From the NCBI RefSeq assembly GCF_020829625.1, contig NZ_JAIVFX010000011.1:62001-126000 (forward strand): a stretch of 64,000 bases of DNA, in the 5' to 3' direction. The DNA is from Nostoc sp. XA010. Lineage in GTDB: Bacteria; Cyanobacteriota; Cyanobacteriia; Cyanobacteriales; Nostocaceae. Each line of letters opens with the position of its first letter. Positions within the stretch are counted from its first letter, which is position 1. The notes beneath the pieces are model-generated. The model saw only the letters and a program-made list of their open reading frames with translations. It was not told the DNA's origin and made no database searches. The position numbers and the translations under genes are program-made. This document shows, piece by piece, positions 60,929-64,000 of the stretch.

Positions 60929-62320
60929 ATGGTGAAAGAAATATCTAAGTGTATGTTGCCATTGTTACTAATTTTCCCAATTGCCCAATTAACTCCTGCC
61001 ACGCCACCACCTGAAGAAGTCGTACAACCACAAGAAGTGCGTCCTTTATCAGGCCAATTGGATACAGTGCCAACGTTTAACAGCAATAGTCCAGAATTGG
61101 TTTTGAAAGAAGGAATTTTACTCTCTACCTTTCCACCAGAGGGCAAAAAAGTGCCAACGGCGCATCTGAATTTTCCCTTTCGAGGACGATTTGATATTTT
61201 TGCCCACCATATTGCTAGGGCTGAACCAGCAGAGAATTTGCGCTCGCTCTATCTAGGGATAATTTTGCATAACCCTAGTTCTGAAGCAGTGAAGGTTAAT
61301 ATTTGGCAGGCGGCGAGTTATTTGAGTCAACCGGATGCACCATTTATTCAGCTACCATCCTTGAGTCAAAATCTTTTAGGTAAAGTTTTTGCCGGGCCAG
61401 GCGATCGCGTCATGTCTGATGTGCTGAGGGGACGGCGACAAGAGATTTTCCCTGCCCAAATTGAGATTCCAGCAGGGCAAAGTCAGATGTTACTAAATTT
61501 ACCAATTCCGGTGCAGGGATTAACACCACCTCTCAATGGTCGATCTACGTTCATGCGACTGCAAAGTAATGGCACTGTCTATGCAGCTAGCCTAGCCATG
61601 TTTGCGCGTGTAAATCCCGATGGCAGTGAGCGATCGCCTACTTTAGAAGAGTGGCAAAATTTACTCAATAATAGTGATGTGTCCGGGCCACGCGATAAAA
61701 CCCCCACTCCTTTAGAGGAAACTGGCAAACCAAGAATTTATGGGCGTGTTGCTGGAGTGGCTGCTGGTTCACGATGGAGAGCTTTATTAGTAGATAATCC
61801 TAAAGCCAGGTATCTAACTATTCCCCAGGCTGGTCAAGCGTTTTCTTACGCTCTAAGTAGCCTGCATGGTGGCACATTAGGAACTGGTCAAATTCAAAGT
61901 GCTACTATGCTGGTGCGCTATCCTGACACCGCATATCGCGCTCATGGCAACTATGGAATTCAATATAATCTCAAGTTGCCGCTATACAACAATACTCAAA
62001 GTCCTCAAACTGTGAGTGTATCCATACAAACACCACTCAAGGAGGATCAGTTAGTCAAACCAGGGTTACGCTTTTTTAGTACACCAGCCCGTCAAGTATT
62101 CTTCCGAGGGACAGTGCGGGTACGTTACAGAAATGACCAAAATCAACCACAAACTCAGTTTGTGCATTTAGTGCAAAAGAGAGGTCAACCAGGGGAACCC
62201 TTAGTTTTATTAAAGATGAAAGCAGGCGATCGCTCTTTGGTAGAAGTTGACTTCCTCTATCCACCGGATGCTACACCTCCGCAAGTTTTAACAGTTTCAA
62301 CTCAAGCTGAACCTCGGTAA
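60929..62320 (+). CDS. DUF3370-type exported protein, unknown function
   Basis: 463 residues with a signal peptide (CMLPLLLIFPIAQLTPATP) and no further membrane segment. The mature part includes VRPLSGQLDTVPTFNSNSPELVLKEGI, GRFDIFAHHIARAE, YLGIILHNPSSEAVKVNIWQAASYL, GPGDRVMSDVLRGRR and a C-terminal beta-rich region (YNLKLPLYNNTQSPQTVSVSIQTPL, FRGTVRVRYR). This matches cyanobacterial DUF3370 proteins as I recall them. Probably periplasmic or outer-membrane associated. The start is eight bases after the end of the dead C15 peptidase. Confidence 0.85.
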   Translation: MVKEISKCMLPLLLIFPIAQLTPATPPPEEVVQPQEVRPLSGQLDTVPTFNSNSPELVLKEGILLSTFPPEGKKVPTAHLNFPFRGRFDIFAHHIARAEPAENLRSLYLGIILHNPSSEAVKVNIWQAASYLSQPDAPFIQLPSLSQNLLGKVFAGPGDRVMSDVLRGRRQEIFPAQIEIPAGQSQMLLNLPIPVQGLTPPLNGRSTFMRLQSNGTVYAASLAMFARVNPDGSERSPTLEEWQNLLNNSDVSGPRDKTPTPLEETGKPRIYGRVAGVAAGSRWRALLVDNPKARYLTIPQAGQAFSYALSSLHGGTLGTGQIQSATMLVRYPDTAYRAHGNYGIQYNLKLPLYNNTQSPQTVSVSIQTPLKEDQLVKPGLRFFSTPARQVFFRGTVRVRYRNDQNQPQTQFVHLVQKRGQPGEPLVLLKMKAGDRSLVEVDFLYPPDATPPQVLTVSTQAEPR

Positions 62321-62336
62321 TGAGTGATGGGTAATG

Positions 62337-62367
62337 GGTAATAGCTTTTCTCCAATTAGCTATTACC
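62337..62367 (+). terminator. Hairpin after the DUF3370-type gene
   Basis: GGTAATAGCT (62337-62346) and AGCTATTACC (62358-62367) form a ten-pair stem with an 11-base loop, 16 bases after the stop, followed by an A-rich run. It may be a weak or bidirectional terminator. Confidence 0.4.
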
Positions 62368-62622
62368 AAAAAATATTAGTCAGCTGATTCATAAAGCTTT
62401 ACTGTTTACCAACTTAGCGCGGCTCATCAAAGGCACATCGGTCATAGATAATTTATTCGGGGCGATCGCTTACCTAACAGGGCGGTGAATGTGATCCGTG
62501 AATTAACTTCTTCATATTGATAAAACTTTTCACCCCAAGTTTATGTATTTAGGCGGAATATTTATTCAGCCCCATGCGTTGCAATAGACATAGCAGACTA
62601 TAGCAGGCAATAAAGGGATGGC
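62368..62622. other. Intergenic region upstream of the receiver gene
   Basis: No gene. Contains one GGCGATCGC site and AT-rich sequence, presumably with the promoter of the receiver gene at 62623. Confidence 0.35.
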
Positions 62623-63060
62623 ATGACAATCGATCAAAAAATCAATCAAGAAACTGAGTCAAATTCGCTCCAGCACCTTATTGGAACCCTGATTTTACTG
62701 GTAGAGGATGAGCCAGATATTGCAGATTTGCTCACCTTCGTTTTGGAAGCAGATGGTGCAGAGGTGATCGCTTTAGGCGATGCAGAAGCAGCCCTTGCCT
62801 TGATAGAATCGCTTCATCCCGATATTCTGCTGTGCAATGTGAAATTGCCCGATCATGATGGAAATTGGTTAATTAAGCAAATTCGAGTGCATTCTTGCCT
62901 CTCCTTAAGACAGTTACCCGCGATCGCTATCACTTCTTATACACGGGAAGTCTCAAGTCATAAGGCTTTGAATGCTGGCTTTAATCGATTTTTAGTCAAG
63001 CTTGAAAGTCCAGATGAAATCGTAGGTGAGATTGTTCACCTGCTATCTAACGAAATTTAA
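62623..63060 (+). CDS. Single-domain receiver protein lacking the phosphoacceptor Asp
   Basis: 145 residues, a CheY-like fold (about 20-143) after a polar N-terminus. The acidic pocket LLVEDEPD (Glu28, Asp29, Glu30) is intact, as are the Thr/Ser of IAITSYT and the Lys of FLVKLES. However, the position that is Asp in receivers reads HPDILLCNVKLPDHDG, with Asn72 in place of Asp. The protein is therefore probably not phosphorylated in the normal way and may act as a constitutive or ligand-switched pseudo-receiver. No output domain and no neighbouring kinase. Confidence 0.85.
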   Translation: MTIDQKINQETESNSLQHLIGTLILLVEDEPDIADLLTFVLEADGAEVIALGDAEAALALIESLHPDILLCNVKLPDHDGNWLIKQIRVHSCLSLRQLPAIAITSYTREVSSHKALNAGFNRFLVKLESPDEIVGEIVHLLSNEI

Positions 63061-63210
63061 ATATAAATATTTAGTCTTTCTGTCGCTTTTAATACTTGTA
63101 GTTCCATAGGTGCTGGGAGGTACAGCTAGCTGTACGCTCCTATAAATGACTTTAACTTGGAAACTAAACCCTAAGTGGCTAGGGTGAGATATTGGATATA
63201 TTTGTTAACT
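63061..63210. other. Short convergent spacer
   Basis: 150 bases between convergent genes. TAGGTGCTGGGAGGTACAGCTAGCTGTACGCTCC contains the palindrome GTACAGCTAGCTGTAC (63119-63134), a possible shared transcript end. Confidence 0.4.
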
Positions 63211-64000
63211 TTATTGAAAACCTTTTGTTGGCTTTTTTTGCCCCTTGCTCTTAGGCTTGGATTTGTTAACTTCTCCTAAAGCTTCCTGAAACAAGTTGTG
63301 TAGATGTATGGGGACACTAGCAATTTCTGGTAACTCTGGCTCAATAGGTTTATTGAATTCTTGCAAAAGTGCGTCTAAGTCGCTTTCAAGACGGAACTCT
63401 GGACGTTGCAGAACTGTTTGCAACACATTTTCTAATTTACTTGGATACTGTTGCGCTAATCGATGCCAAATAAAAGCATTAATACTTTTATCTTCGAGGT
63501 AGTAACGAACAAGTTTTTCCGCCCCTTGAACACTCTGCCAGTCCTCTGCCGATAAAATTGCTTGTACCTTACTATATGTTGGTAAAAACATTTGTCCCCA
63601 ACGAGGATGAGAAAGAGCTGTTACTTGTTCTGCTTTCTTGAGTTCCGCAGGTAAATCAACCTTTGGCATAACCATTTTGCTATTACTGCTTTTGCTGTTA
63701 AACATCTGAGAGACTACGTTGGAATCAGCACCAAATTCTTCTGCTGCTGCTTTTATTTCATCGTCTCCAATGCCAGCTGCTTCTGCCACTTCAGCCAAGG
63801 ATTTAGAAGTATCAATTCCTGCTTCTGCAAAGCGTTTTTCAGTGATTAATTCTTGAAATTCAGCTATTTTTTTATTAAGCTGGTATCCAGATAGTGTGAT
63901 TTCATCAGTACCGAAAAAGTCCACAAACTGCTGATGATATTGTCCTACTGACTGCCAAGCTTCTTCTAGCAAGTCTGGAGCATCGCTGTAAAGATTACTT
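63211..64000 (-). CDS. Hypothetical protein, N-terminus beyond the window
   Basis: The frame is open to the right edge (reading SNLYSDAPDLLEEAWQSVGQYHQQFVDFFG before the first internal start), so the gene is partial at its 5' end and at least 262 residues are visible. The product is soluble and mostly helical: FQELITEKRFAEAGIDTSKSLAEVAEAAGIGDDEIKAAAEEFG, LPAELKKAEQVTALSHPRWGQMFLPTYSKVQAILSAEDWQSV, and a Lys-rich tail (KSKPKSKGQKKPTKGF). I do not recognise the family. A TTG at 63972 is not a likely start. Confidence 0.7.
   Translation of the reverse strand, partial: SNLYSDAPDLLEEAWQSVGQYHQQFVDFFGTDEITLSGYQLNKKIAEFQELITEKRFAEAGIDTSKSLAEVAEAAGIGDDEIKAAAEEFGADSNVVSQMFNSKSSNSKMVMPKVDLPAELKKAEQVTALSHPRWGQMFLPTYSKVQAILSAEDWQSVQGAEKLVRYYLEDKSINAFIWHRLAQQYPSKLENVLQTVLQRPEFRLESDLDALLQEFNKPIEPELPEIASVPIHLHNLFQEALGEVNKSKPKSKGQKKPTKGFQ

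Overview
The window is chromosomal DNA of a filamentous cyanobacterium, most likely a Nostoc/Anabaena relative. The evidence is the orange carotenoid protein, petG, cytM and the sbtA-sbtB bicarbonate system, many GCGATCGC (HIP1) octamers, heptamer tandem repeats of GGAGTTA type, and a sigC - furA - peptidoglycan-binding protein - cobN order that I recall from Anabaena PCC 7120. It is mainly core chromosome with patches of decay. There is no rRNA, CRISPR array, prophage or complete insertion sequence.

Layout. 0.4-7.9 kb: ocp, a pentapeptide-repeat protein, an exported ABM-fold protein, a DedA protein, an ABC-2 permease, tRNA-Pro(CGG), lipA and gpsA. 8.7-18.5 kb: sigC and furA face a peptidoglycan-binding gene and a repeat-laden cobN; divergent from cobN is a histidine kinase whose GAF domain resembles a cyanobacteriochrome. 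18.5-26.3 kb: an ATP-grasp enzyme, a proline-rich membrane protein, a Tat-exported phosphoesterase with a GAF protein, a double-glycine-leader peptide gene beside a decayed sister copy and a group II intron relic, a small ABM protein and pcrA. 26.4-31 kb: a dead toxin-antitoxin pair, then the compact operon sbtA-sbtB-periplasmic beta-carbonic anhydrase and a HAMP histidine kinase. 32-40.4 kb: a CAAD membrane protein, a MITE-like element, a dead IS4-type transposase and a four-gene two-component cluster, all on the minus strand. 40.8-51 kb: a YdcF-like protein, a solute-binding protein, an acyl-CoA synthetase, two glycosyltransferases, a 5'-truncated PBP-like gene and a duplicated SIMPL protein. 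51-64 kb: a TauD-like dioxygenase, ligA, a VWA protein, a parvulin, cytM, petG, rsmD, hisH, a dead C15 peptidase, a DUF3370-type protein, a receiver lacking its phosphorylatable Asp, and a gene running off the right edge.

Genes that work together. SbtA imports bicarbonate, SbtB is its PII-like regulator, and the Tat-exported carbonic anhydrase would interconvert CO2 and bicarbonate outside the membrane. FurA (iron/redox) and SigC are regulators; readthrough from the convergent peptidoglycan-binding gene would produce RNA antisense to furA, as known in Anabaena. The 33.5-40.4 kb cluster combines three histidine kinases with an Rcp1-like receiver. PetG and CytM belong to electron transport.

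The most unusual items are: cobN carrying four separate in-frame repeat insertions, including 14 tandem 21-bp units; the cyanobacteriochrome-like GAF kinase with two candidate chromophore cysteines; the double-glycine peptide locus; an SbtB without the usual C-terminal CGPxGC loop; and a series of relics in which most nonsense codons fit C-to-T changes at glutamine codons. All protein calls were made by reading the sequence without database searches.
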